DNA from: Desulfobacterales bacterium
GTDB lineage: Bacteria > Desulfobacterota > Desulfobacteria > Desulfobacterales > UBA11574
Direction: 5' to 3'
DNA length: 5,246 nt
Assembly (NCBI GenBank): GCA_012974475.1
Contig: JAAXQD010000262.1
Coordinates: forward strand, 1 to 5,246
Part shown: positions 1 through 5,246 of the stretch, piece by piece
How the letters are laid out: each line of letters starts with the position of its first letter
Numbering within the stretch: position 1 is the first letter of the stretch
Notes under the pieces: model-generated
Told to the model about the DNA's origin: nothing
Databases searched by the model: none
What the model saw: only the letters and a program-made list of their open reading frames with translations
Program-made: the position numbers and the translations under genes

Positions 1-19
1 AGATGTGTATAAGAGACAG
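1..19. other. Tn5/Nextera mosaic-end adapter remnant (sequencing artefact)
   Basis: Bases 1-19 read AGATGTGTATAAGAGACAG, an exact match to the 19-bp Tn5 mosaic end used in transposase-based library kits. It sits flush at the contig end, with genomic sequence starting at base 20. It is not host DNA and not evidence of a resident Tn5 element: no transposase or second end is present. Read on the minus strand it adds about six false codons to the truncated gene that ends here. Confidence 0.96.
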
Positions 20-220
20 GCTTTTAGTAAAATAAATATGCCTTGAACGGATGGCCAAACCGGAAAAAGCCCATATGATGGCGGCCGTTACGCCGCAAAT
101 CGTCGCTGGAGCTGTGCCCAAGGGCGCTCCAAAAAAAGCAAGCACAAAAACATAGAACAATAGGTTCTCAGCCGTAATTTTCTTATTTTTGTGAAAGGCC
201 GTCAGCACAGTAGTATTCAT
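20..220 (-). CDS. waaL: Probable O-antigen ligase (WaaL/RfaL-like), N-terminal fragment cut by contig end
   Basis: An open frame starts at ATG 220-218 and runs for 67 genomic codons before meeting the adapter at base 19, so its 3' part is missing. The visible protein has a short polar, Lys-rich start (residues 1-18) followed by two hydrophobic stretches, about residues 20-36 and 37-57. Between them is a PLGTAPATI-type turn, and IIWAFSG follows. This resembles the first two membrane segments of O-antigen ligases (Wzy_C superfamily), which transfer undecaprenyl-linked O-antigen to lipid A-core in the periplasm. Its place at the end of a core-LPS operon fits. The start overlaps the preceding glycosyltransferase gene by 38 bp in another frame, and an AAAGG lies 12 bases upstream, a rather long spacing. 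With only 67 residues visible, a Wzy polymerase or another polytopic protein cannot be excluded. Confidence 0.6.
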
Positions 221-971
221 TGGATTCAATTGCCTTTCTCAACAACACGTCATTGATAGTGAGTCGTTTCCGTTCATGTTCTTTGTGCCAGAGGTGGTAG
301 CAAACCGCCATGAAGGGGTGCTCCCTCCTTTTAATCCCGTATTTATATAGCCGGACAGCCAACTCGGAATCTTCACGACCCCATCCTATGAAATTCTGGT
401 TAAAGCCATTGACCGCAAAAATATCCTCCCTAAAAAAACCCATGTTACAACTTCGAATTCCCCCTAAGCGGGTGGAAGAATATGCAGGGAACCCAGGCCA
501 CCTGATGACGTGATGGCCATTTGATACATTTCGTGAAAAAATATATTTGACCATTTTACTAAAGGAGTTTCCATCTTCATATGTAAAGGCTTGGGAGAGC
601 CTTCTATTGATCAGAATCCTTTTCCCCTGGAAGAAGAATCCTTTTTTTGCCAGTGATAGATGATCTTTAATAAAATGTTTTCCAGGAATACAGTCCCCAT
701 CCAGTAAAATTATATATTGTCCATCCGATTTATTTATGGCCTTATTTCGAATCCTTGCCGCTCTGAACCCACGATCTTCCTGCCAAACGTGATAAAGCGG
801 ATACATAAATGACTGCATAAATCGATGAACAATTTCTTTCGTTTGGGCACCAGACCCGTCATCGGCAACAATAACTTCATCTGCCGATCTGGTTTGATAT
901 TCCAGCCCTTCCAACACTTTCAACAACATGTCAGGCCGGTTATACGTCGTTATGATCACGGATGTTTTCAT
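183..971 (-). CDS. Family 2 glycosyltransferase, probable LPS core sugar transferase
   Basis: This 262-residue cytoplasmic protein has a GT-A fold signature. It opens with SVIITTYNRPDML (residues 4-16), has DDGS at 37-40 for nucleotide-sugar binding, and DGD at 91-93 as the metal-binding DXD motif. The C-terminal half carries GWGREDSEL (196-204) and HLWH (226-229), the pattern of the galactosyltransferase C-terminal domain also found in chondroitin-polymerase-like GT2 enzymes. GT2 enzymes invert the anomeric centre, and this C-terminal type suggests a UDP-hexose or UDP-HexNAc donor. Donor and acceptor cannot be read from sequence. Its place between waaC and a waaL-like gene suggests it extends the heptose core. 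The ATG at 971 directly follows an in-frame TAG CTT TAT, so no longer start is possible. It has no clear ribosome site of its own, but its ATG overlaps the stop of a possible 20-codon leader frame (ATGA). No gene symbol is justified. Confidence 0.9.
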   Translation of the reverse strand: MKTSVIITTYNRPDMLLKVLEGLEYQTRSADEVIVADDGSGAQTKEIVHRFMQSFMYPLYHVWQEDRGFRAARIRNKAINKSDGQYIILLDGDCIPGKHFIKDHLSLAKKGFFFQGKRILINRRLSQAFTYEDGNSFSKMVKYIFSRNVSNGHHVIRWPGFPAYSSTRLGGIRSCNMGFFREDIFAVNGFNQNFIGWGREDSELAVRLYKYGIKRREHPFMAVCYHLWHKEHERKRLTINDVLLRKAIESNEYYCADGLSQK

Positions 972-1030
972 ATAAAGCTATACGCACATCGACTGAGGGC
1001 TCGCGTAAAAACAACTTCACATTTTTGCAT
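968..1030 (-). CDS. Possible 20-codon leader ORF coupled to the GT2 gene
   Basis: In the 66-bp spacer between waaC and the GT2 gene, ATG 1030-1028 opens a 20-codon frame. Its TGA (970-968) overlaps the GT2 start as ATGA, the classic arrangement for translational coupling. AAGGTGAG lies immediately before the ATG, starting just after the waaC stop, and matches part of the Shine-Dalgarno consensus. The GT2 start itself has no visible ribosome site, which gives this frame a plausible role in delivering ribosomes. The predicted peptide begins MQKCEVVF and has no recognisable domain. A frame this short can arise by chance, and the spacing of the ribosome site is tight, so this remains a hypothesis. 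Confidence 0.3.
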   Translation of the reverse strand: MQKCEVVFTRALSRCAYSFI

Positions 1031-1037
1031 CTCACCT

Positions 1038-2078
1038 TCAGCCCAACTTATGGATTGCATCGACAACCTGTTGTACGCTGATTTGCTCCATGCAGTCTAT
1101 GGTCTTGCATTCCCGCTTAAAGCAGGGGCTGCATTCCGGTCCGCCCCTTACAATCTGATGGCCGGTTCCGAACGGACCGGTTCTCCAGGGGGCTGTTGGA
1201 CCGAAAAGCGCCACCACAGGAATTCCGACAGCGGCAGCCATATGCATGGGGCCCGTATCGGTGGATACCACAAAGTCCACTTTTTGGTAAAGCGCCGCCA
1301 GCATTTTCAAGGTTGTATGACCGGCCAGATTTACAGCATGACCTTTCATGGCGGCCATGATATCCTGAATTGTCGGACCATCATCAGGGCCGCCGGTAAA
1401 TACTATCTTTGCATCATATCGGTCGATGAGGATATCGGCCAATTGAGAAAATTTCTTGTTGGCCCAGAGTTTTGTTTCCCACTTGGCAACGGGATTGATG
1501 GCGACTATCGGCTTTGCGCCCAACATTCCGTACGTTCTCATAAGACCATCGACCTTTTCGTGATCATAACTGGAAACCGGCAGTTTGTATTCCACCGTGT
1601 TCGAGGGAATGCCCAGTGCATCGATCAGCATCATCCCCCTTGAAAGGGCGTGAATCTCCATGTCCACCGCAGGAATGCGTTCGTTCAAAAAAATATAGCT
1701 ATGCTCCATATGCTCGAGGCCTTTGCCAAATCCGATTTTCCGTTGACCTCTGGCAATCGCAATAAGGACACCGCTTTTCAGCAACGCCTGAAAATCGAGT
1801 ATCATATCATAATCGGTGTCTCGCAATGCCTTTATAAAACGGTATATTTCGCTTAGGGTGCTGAAAAACGACGACGTTCGCAATCCTCTCATCCACCGCT
1901 TACGTTTGGAAACAAGAACACGATCCAATGCTTCATGACCTTCAACAAGGGGCACAGCCGCTTCCTCCACCAGCCAAGTAATATGGGCATCCGGGCAGTG
2001 GCTTCTGATGGCATTCAAGGCAGGTAGTGTATGAATCACATCTCCAATGGCACTCAGTTTCACAATGAGAATGTTCAC
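1038..2078 (-). CDS. waaC: LPS heptosyltransferase I (WaaC/RfaC, GT9)
   Basis: This 346-residue GT9 enzyme is expected to transfer the first L-glycero-D-manno-heptose from ADP-heptose to Kdo of Kdo2-lipid A at the cytoplasmic face. The N-terminus reads ILIVKLSAIGDVIHTLPAL (3-21), the WaaC-type signature, with D13 at the position of the E. coli catalytic aspartate. In the C-terminal Rossmann domain, K203-L-W205 fits the conserved Lys-x-Trp, TGGPDD lies at 228-233, and STDTGPMHMAAA (272-283) holds the donor-binding Asp274-Thr-Gly and His279. The tail has four cysteines (316, 319, 324, 329) in a CSPC-x4-C-x4-C pattern shared with the neighbouring waaF product. The start is GTG (2078-2076), overlapping the waaF stop as GTGA, with AAAGGA six bases upstream. 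Identity as a heptosyltransferase is secure. The I versus II call rests on the N-terminal signature and the adjacent WaaF, and heptosyltransferase III is a less likely alternative. Confidence 0.88.
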   Translation of the reverse strand: MNILIVKLSAIGDVIHTLPALNAIRSHCPDAHITWLVEEAAVPLVEGHEALDRVLVSKRKRWMRGLRTSSFFSTLSEIYRFIKALRDTDYDMILDFQALLKSGVLIAIARGQRKIGFGKGLEHMEHSYIFLNERIPAVDMEIHALSRGMMLIDALGIPSNTVEYKLPVSSYDHEKVDGLMRTYGMLGAKPIVAINPVAKWETKLWANKKFSQLADILIDRYDAKIVFTGGPDDGPTIQDIMAAMKGHAVNLAGHTTLKMLAALYQKVDFVVSTDTGPMHMAAAVGIPVVALFGPTAPWRTGPFGTGHQIVRGGPECSPCFKRECKTIDCMEQISVQQVVDAIHKLG

Positions 2079-3121
2079 AAAATTTCCTTTACAACATCAA
2101 AAATCATATCCACACTAATTTGATCCATACAATTAAGGTGGCCTCTGGGGCATTCTGGTTTAAGGCATGGACTGCATTCCATCGGGACCTGAACCACCCT
2201 GCTGTTAGAACTCAAGGGACCTGTCGTTGTAGAATTGGTGGATCCGAAAATAGCAATAAGCGGGACATCGAGCGCCGCAGCCACATGCATCAAGCCTGAA
2301 TCATTGGTAATAAAAAGGCCGCATCTTTCAATCAAGGCCATGGCTTCGCCAAGGGTGGTCCTGCCGGTAAGATCGATGGGACGATGCCGCATTTTCCGAG
2401 AAATATCTTTTCCAAGCCTTCCGTCTTGGGGTCCACCAAAAACGATGACCCGGGCATTTGTATGCTCGCTGATCAGATCGGCCAGACGGGCATAACGATC
2501 GATGGGCCATTGCTTGGCAGGTCCGAATGTTGCACTGGGGTTTATTCCAACCCATTTAAAATCGCCGGATATACCCTGTTCCATCAAGATTTTTCCTGCC
2601 CGGAGCCGATCCTCTTGGCTCAACTGCAGATAAAGATCACGGTTGCCGGCATCCATGCCTATTCCACTGAGAATGTTGAGATAATACTTGGTTTGATGTT
2701 TTTTTTTGATTTCATTCGTGCACGAAATTGCATGGGTCAACAACATTTGTCGTGCATCCGTGTTATATCCGATCCGAACGGGAATACCCGATAGAAAAGC
2801 AATCAGCGCCGCTTCAAAAGCATTCTGTAATAGGATCGCCGCATCAAAACCGTATCTTCTTAAATCTCTGGCAAGACGCAGTTTACCGAAATTTCCTTTG
2901 TGGCGTCCTTCTCCATCATAAATTACCAGATTATCTATATGTGGGCTGTGCTCAAAAACCGGCGCAACCCATGGTTTTACCAGAATGCTGATCTGGGCAT
3001 TCGGAAAGCCTTTTCGGATGGCCCGAATCGCCGGTGTGGTCATAATGGCATCACCCACCCAGTTGGTAGAACGAATAAGAAGGCGTTTAATTTTTTTGGG
3101 TTTTATTGTTTTTAGTGCCAT
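2075..3121 (-). CDS. waaF: LPS heptosyltransferase II (WaaF/RfaF, GT9)
   Basis: From ATG 3121 the product has 348 residues, the same length as E. coli WaaF. It is expected to add the second inner-core heptose from ADP-heptose to the first. Key signatures are RLLIRSTNWVGDAIMTTPA (13-31) with the WVGD aspartate D24, AKQWP (202-206) with the conserved Lys-x-Trp, FGGPQD (228-233), and TNDSGLMHVAAAL (272-284) with D274 and H279. The tail has CSPC-x4-C-x6-C (316, 319, 324, 331), followed by MDQI. The open frame extends upstream to ATG 3175 and TTG 3280. Those starts would add a Pro/Asn-rich segment unlike the family and, for TTG, overlap the acyltransferase by about 100 bp, so I prefer 3121. No clear ribosome site precedes either ATG, so the start is the uncertain part. 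Its stop overlaps the waaC start by 4 bp, indicating coupled translation. Confidence 0.9.
   Translation of the reverse strand: MALKTIKPKKIKRLLIRSTNWVGDAIMTTPAIRAIRKGFPNAQISILVKPWVAPVFEHSPHIDNLVIYDGEGRHKGNFGKLRLARDLRRYGFDAAILLQNAFEAALIAFLSGIPVRIGYNTDARQMLLTHAISCTNEIKKKHQTKYYLNILSGIGMDAGNRDLYLQLSQEDRLRAGKILMEQGISGDFKWVGINPSATFGPAKQWPIDRYARLADLISEHTNARVIVFGGPQDGRLGKDISRKMRHRPIDLTGRTTLGEAMALIERCGLFITNDSGLMHVAAALDVPLIAIFGSTNSTTTGPLSSNSRVVQVPMECSPCLKPECPRGHLNCMDQISVDMIFDVVKEIL
2085..2090 (-). promoter_or_regulatory. Ribosome binding site of waaC (AAAGGA)
   Basis: On the minus strand AAAGGA lies six bases before GTG 2078-2076, inside the last codons of waaF. It supports GTG as the true start of waaC, which has no ATG at the same position, and fits the GTGA overlap with the waaF stop. 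Confidence 0.7.
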
Positions 3122-3179
3122 ATTTTTTATCGAAAACAACGGGTACGGATTGAAGGGATTTGGACAGTTTGTCATAGGT

Positions 3180-4091
3180 TTATTTGTCAGTAATTTTGGG
3201 CCAGGGGTGGTACGGTTTCGTCTTCCAGCGTTGGTGTACCCAAAACCATTGTTCAGGGTAACGGAGAACCATCTCTTCAATGATTCTGTTGTACTGCAGA
3301 GTATTCAACTCAACATCCTTTCTCTTGTCGCCGGTTTTAATCAACGGAATTTCCGGCCCGAACTCTGCCCTAAAGCCTGTTTTTTCGCGGATTAAAAAAA
3401 CGGGAACCACCGGTGTCTGTGTTTTTAAGGCCAAAAGGGCCAATCCGCTGCTGGTGCAAGCCAGACGACCCATAAAATCCACAAAAACGCCTTCGTACCA
3501 GTCCACATTCTGATCCATCAGCAATACAATTATTTCTTTGCGATCGAGACTCCTTAGGATCGCACGAAAAGAGCGCTGCTTGGGAATGATCTTTGCCCCG
3601 AAGCGTGTCCTCAAGTCCACAAAAAAGCGATCCAGCGGTTTAAAACTTAAAGGACGAGCCACCATACTCAAAGGATATTTGTTCATAGCGCCGATGACTG
3701 TCAGAAGCTCAAAGTTCCCAAAATGGGCCGTAAGTGCCAAAAGACCTCTATCTTTTTCATAGGCATTTTTAACATTCGATATTCCGTCAATCGTAAAATA
3801 TTTCCTAAGCTGTTTCTCATCCAGACTTAGGGACCAGGCGGTTTCAAAAATAATTAGCACCAGATTCATAAACACTCGCTTGGCGAGAATCCGGATTTCA
3901 AATCGATTTTTTTGACGGCCAAAAGCATGGGTTAAATTGTCAATAACGATCCTGCGGTGCCGTCTGTCTGCCAAAAAAACAATTCGGCCCAGAAAGTCAG
4001 CTGATAATCGCTGCCATTTCTGTGGAATAAGGCCCAGGAGTCTGAACAGTATCTTGATACCCTTGTAGACGGTTCTTTCCATATCAAACAC
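3180..4091 (-). CDS. lpxL: Lipid A late acyltransferase (LpxL/HtrB family)
   Basis: The product has 303 residues, close to E. coli LpxL (306), and belongs to the lysophospholipid acyltransferase superfamily. It is expected to transfer a secondary acyl chain from acyl-ACP to Kdo2-lipid IVA at the inner membrane. The catalytic HX4E motif is HFGNFE (H123, E128). Other family landmarks are VARPL (144-148, R146), LLMDQNVDW (190-198), the VFVDFMGR segment (202-209), and PEQWFWVHQRWK (279-290) near the C-terminus. Residues 11-40 are amphipathic to hydrophobic, with no strong signal peptide, fitting inner-membrane attachment. The longest frame starts at GTG 4091, just after an in-frame TGA, but ATG 4082 (residue 4) is equally plausible and neither has a strong ribosome site. 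Sequence alone does not separate LpxL from LpxM or LpxP specificity, so the symbol is by family. The gene ends 58 bp before the preferred waaF start. Confidence 0.9.
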   Translation of the reverse strand: MFDMERTVYKGIKILFRLLGLIPQKWQRLSADFLGRIVFLADRRHRRIVIDNLTHAFGRQKNRFEIRILAKRVFMNLVLIIFETAWSLSLDEKQLRKYFTIDGISNVKNAYEKDRGLLALTAHFGNFELLTVIGAMNKYPLSMVARPLSFKPLDRFFVDLRTRFGAKIIPKQRSFRAILRSLDRKEIIVLLMDQNVDWYEGVFVDFMGRLACTSSGLALLALKTQTPVVPVFLIREKTGFRAEFGPEIPLIKTGDKRKDVELNTLQYNRIIEEMVLRYPEQWFWVHQRWKTKPYHPWPKITDK

Positions 4092-4104
4092 AACTCAACT
4101 TCAG

Positions 4105-4116
4105 AAGTATATACTT
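4105..4116. promoter_or_regulatory. Perfect 12-bp palindrome upstream of the acyltransferase
   Basis: AAGTATATACTT is identical to its reverse complement and lies 13 bp before the GTG 4091 start. It could be an operator half-site pair for a dimeric regulator, or simply an AT-rich chance palindrome. It also contains TATACT, which resembles a -10 element, but no good -35 lies at 16-18 bp from it. Confidence 0.25.
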
Positions 4117-4162
4117 ATGCAAATCAGTGAACGAAAAAAGCCAAAGCTTAAAATATTGTAAC

Positions 4163-4192
4163 ATTTTAGCCCGTTGGAAATTATGATCCCAA
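4163..4192 (-). promoter_or_regulatory. Candidate sigma-70-type promoter for the lpxL-waaF-waaC-GT2-waaL run
   Basis: On the minus strand TTGGGA (4192-4187, 4 of 6 matches to TTGACA) is followed after 18 bp by TAAAAT (4168-4163, 5 of 6 matches to TATAAT). Transcription would start near 4156 and give a leader of about 65 nt that includes the 12-bp palindrome. Such matches are frequent in AT-rich DNA, so position in the gap is the main support. Confidence 0.25.
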
Positions 4193-4201
4193 GGACTGTA
4201 T

Positions 4202-4300
4202 CTATAAAAATTTTATGCGACGCGTTATTTTTATTAAAGCTCCTCGCCGCCCCGTATAGACCGGATCTTTGCCCCGGTTAAACAAAAAATACAGATGCAC
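4202..4300 (-). CDS. Small open frame after lpxK, doubtful gene
   Basis: GTG 4300-4298 opens a 32-codon frame ending at TAG 4204-4202. The peptide would be basic, starting HLYFLFNRGKDPVYTG after the initiator and ending in an Arg/Lys-rich tail. A perfect AAGGAGG (4327-4321) lies inside the last codons of lpxK, but it is 20 bases from this GTG, too far for normal use. The same frame is continuous with lpxK except for its TGA stop. I recognise no family. It may be a chance frame, a decayed end of lpxK, or a tiny gene. Confidence 0.12.
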   Translation of the reverse strand: MHLYFLFNRGKDPVYTGRRGALIKITRRIKFL

Positions 4301-4315
4301 AGGGTCAACTTCGAT

Positions 4316-5246
4316 TCAACCCTCCTTAACGGGATCTTCGACAAGGTTGCGGGGAATGCGATCGCCGTTGCAGTTCAGCTTGCTTTGAATGAACGCATGA
4401 AAGGCATCGTTCTCATCACCAAAGGTGATCTTGATACCCAACACGACGAGATCAACAGGATATGTATTTCTGTAAGAAATCCGGACATAATCCTTTTCGG
4501 TGGTAACGAGACAATCGCCATTTGCTTGTCGTGCTGACTGAAATATGTTTTCAATATCCACTCCCGAGTATGAATGATGATCAGGAAATTCCATACAGCC
4601 CGACACAACACAGTCAAGGCTTCGGACGGTCCGGTGAAAATTATCGTTATCTGCCAAACCTGAAAAAACAAAGGCTTTGCGTCCTTTTAAAAACTCCGGC
4701 CTGCATGTCGATACGCTTTGTGATTTTTCCTCAGACGTACTGCTTTCCCCTTTTATCACTTTATGGATATACGGGACGTGAAACGCCCTGAAAACCGGCT
4801 TGTCCGCAGTTAAAGCGCCAGATTTTAGGCGATGGATAGCTTCTTTAGGATCCGGTACAACATCGGATCTTGTTAATATCAAAGCATCTGCCCGTGAAAG
4901 CGCTGAAACCGGCTCTCTCATAATACCTCTGGGCAACATGTGCCCATTGCCGAAAGGGCGGTGGCAATCCAAGAGTACCAAATCAAGATCACGCTCAAGT
5001 TTCAGATGCTGGAAAGCATCGTCGAGCACAAGGACTTCGGGCTTAAACGTCCGCACCGCCAGCATGCCGGCCTCAAACCGATTTTTGCCTACGATTACCG
5101 GCACATTTTTCAGTTTTACGGCCATCATATACGGCTCGTCACCGGCGGTCTCAGGTCCCATCAATAAAACCTTTCCATCGCTCACGATCCCCCCGGCCTT
5201 TTCCGCACGCCCCTTATATCCTCGACTGATAACCACAGCCTTGTTC
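4316..5246 (-). CDS. lpxK: Tetraacyldisaccharide (lipid A) 4'-kinase LpxK, 5' end truncated
   Basis: LpxK phosphorylates the 4' position of tetraacyldisaccharide-1-phosphate with ATP to make lipid IVA at the inner membrane. The frame is open to the window edge. The first visible codons (NKAVVISRGYKGR) match the region just after the Walker A motif, so roughly 60-75 residues including the P-loop lie outside, and the GTG at 5236 is internal. Numbering from that GTG, visible motifs are SRGYKGR (4-10), GDEP (32-35, probably holding the catalytic Asp), DDAFQH (72-77), RPFGNGHMLPRG (93-104), FSGLADNDNF (191-200), FPDHHSY (217-223) with the conserved His, and TTEKDYVR (245-252). The C-terminus runs about 19 residues past the usual end of the fold. 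It is followed by a 224-bp gap, so it may be the last gene of an upstream unit or part of the same operon. Confidence 0.95.
   Translation of the reverse strand, partial: NKAVVISRGYKGRAEKAGGIVSDGKVLLMGPETAGDEPYMMAVKLKNVPVIVGKNRFEAGMLAVRTFKPEVLVLDDAFQHLKLERDLDLVLLDCHRPFGNGHMLPRGIMREPVSALSRADALILTRSDVVPDPKEAIHRLKSGALTADKPVFRAFHVPYIHKVIKGESSTSEEKSQSVSTCRPEFLKGRKAFVFSGLADNDNFHRTVRSLDCVVSGCMEFPDHHSYSGVDIENIFQSARQANGDCLVTTEKDYVRISYRNTYPVDLVVLGIKITFGDENDAFHAFIQSKLNCNGDRIPRNLVEDPVKEG

Larger units (their letters stand above)
4092..4315. other. 224-bp AT-rich intergenic gap between lpxK and lpxL-like gene
   Basis: This is the only long stretch without a recognised gene. Read on the minus strand it contains an open frame directly after the lpxK stop, a weak 5-bp hairpin (ACCGG/CCGGT, 4278-4260), a possible sigma-70-like promoter (4192-4163), a very short AAGC/GCTT hairpin with six T residues (4149-4134), and a perfect palindrome (4116-4105). 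No tRNA, riboswitch or strong intrinsic terminator is visible. A break of this size inside an otherwise compact cluster suggests a regulatory region or an inserted intergenic repeat. Confidence 0.6.

Noticed and set aside
1..19. A natural Tn5/IS50 end
   Set aside because: The sequence is the engineered 19-bp mosaic end, sits exactly at the contig edge, and has no transposase or target-site duplication. A library adapter explains it fully.
825..1643. A 272-codon plus-strand open frame
   Set aside because: It lies wholly opposite the start of the GT2 gene and most of waaC, whose conserved motifs are unmistakable. Its translation is rich in His, Arg and Cys with no recognisable domain, as expected for an antisense shadow frame.
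3122..3280. Longer waaF start at TTG 3280 or ATG 3175
   Set aside because: The extra 18-53 residues are Pro/Asn/Arg-rich and unlike GT9 N-termini. TTG 3280 would overlap the acyltransferase by about 100 bp, and the 348-residue form from ATG 3121 matches the usual WaaF length.
2384..3395. Plus-strand open frames of about 136 codons opposite waaF and the acyltransferase
   Set aside because: They are antisense to genes with clear family motifs, have no ribosome sites or domains of note, and look like shadow frames.
4134..4149. Intrinsic terminator: AAGC/GCTT hairpin followed by six T on the minus strand
   Set aside because: The stem is only 4 bp with two G-C pairs, too weak to be called a terminator.
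5006..5023. DDAFQH in LpxK instead of the textbook DDGFQH
   Set aside because: The Gly-to-Ala change looked unusual at first, but I recall DDAFQH as an ordinary variant in several LpxK lineages, and the surrounding motifs are intact. It is not evidence of a defective kinase.

Overview
The window looks like a short Gram-negative assembly contig. Its first 19 bases match the Tn5/Nextera mosaic-end adapter exactly, and both ends cut through genes. All convincing genes lie on the minus strand and belong to lipopolysaccharide (LPS) assembly. In transcription order, from high to low coordinates, they are: lpxK (lipid A 4'-kinase, 5' end missing), an LpxL/HtrB-type lipid A late acyltransferase, waaF (heptosyltransferase II), waaC (heptosyltransferase I), a family-2 glycosyltransferase, and the start of a membrane protein that is probably the O-antigen ligase WaaL.

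Nothing in the window fixes the taxonomy. The gene order, the roughly 40-50% GC and the cysteine-rich C-termini of both heptosyltransferases remind me of Desulfobacterota (former Deltaproteobacteria). This is an inference from general knowledge, not from a marker gene.

Layout: 5246-4316 is the lpxK fragment. 4315-4092 is a 224-bp AT-rich gap, the only sizeable non-coding stretch. It holds a possible promoter, a perfect 12-bp palindrome and a small open frame behind an AAGGAGG sequence. 4091-3180 is the acyltransferase. 3121-2075 is waaF, which overlaps waaC (2078-1038) by the 4-bp GTGA. A 66-bp spacer, largely filled by a possible 20-codon leader frame ending in ATGA, leads to the glycosyltransferase (971-183). 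That gene overlaps the truncated waaL-like gene (220-20) by 38 bp. The run from the acyltransferase to waaL is tightly packed and is probably one operon, with the 224-bp gap as the likeliest place for an internal promoter.

The genes follow the order of LPS building. The kinase and acyltransferase finish lipid A on the inner face of the membrane. WaaC then WaaF add the two inner-core heptoses, and the GT2 enzyme extends the core. The ligase joins O-antigen to the finished core on the periplasmic side. The Kdo transferase (waaA), needed between lpxK and waaC, is not in the window and may lie upstream of lpxK.

I found no previously undescribed system here. The items most worth checking are the adapter remnant, the possible coupling frame before the GT2 gene, the cysteine motif shared by the two heptosyltransferases, and the contents of the 224-bp gap.
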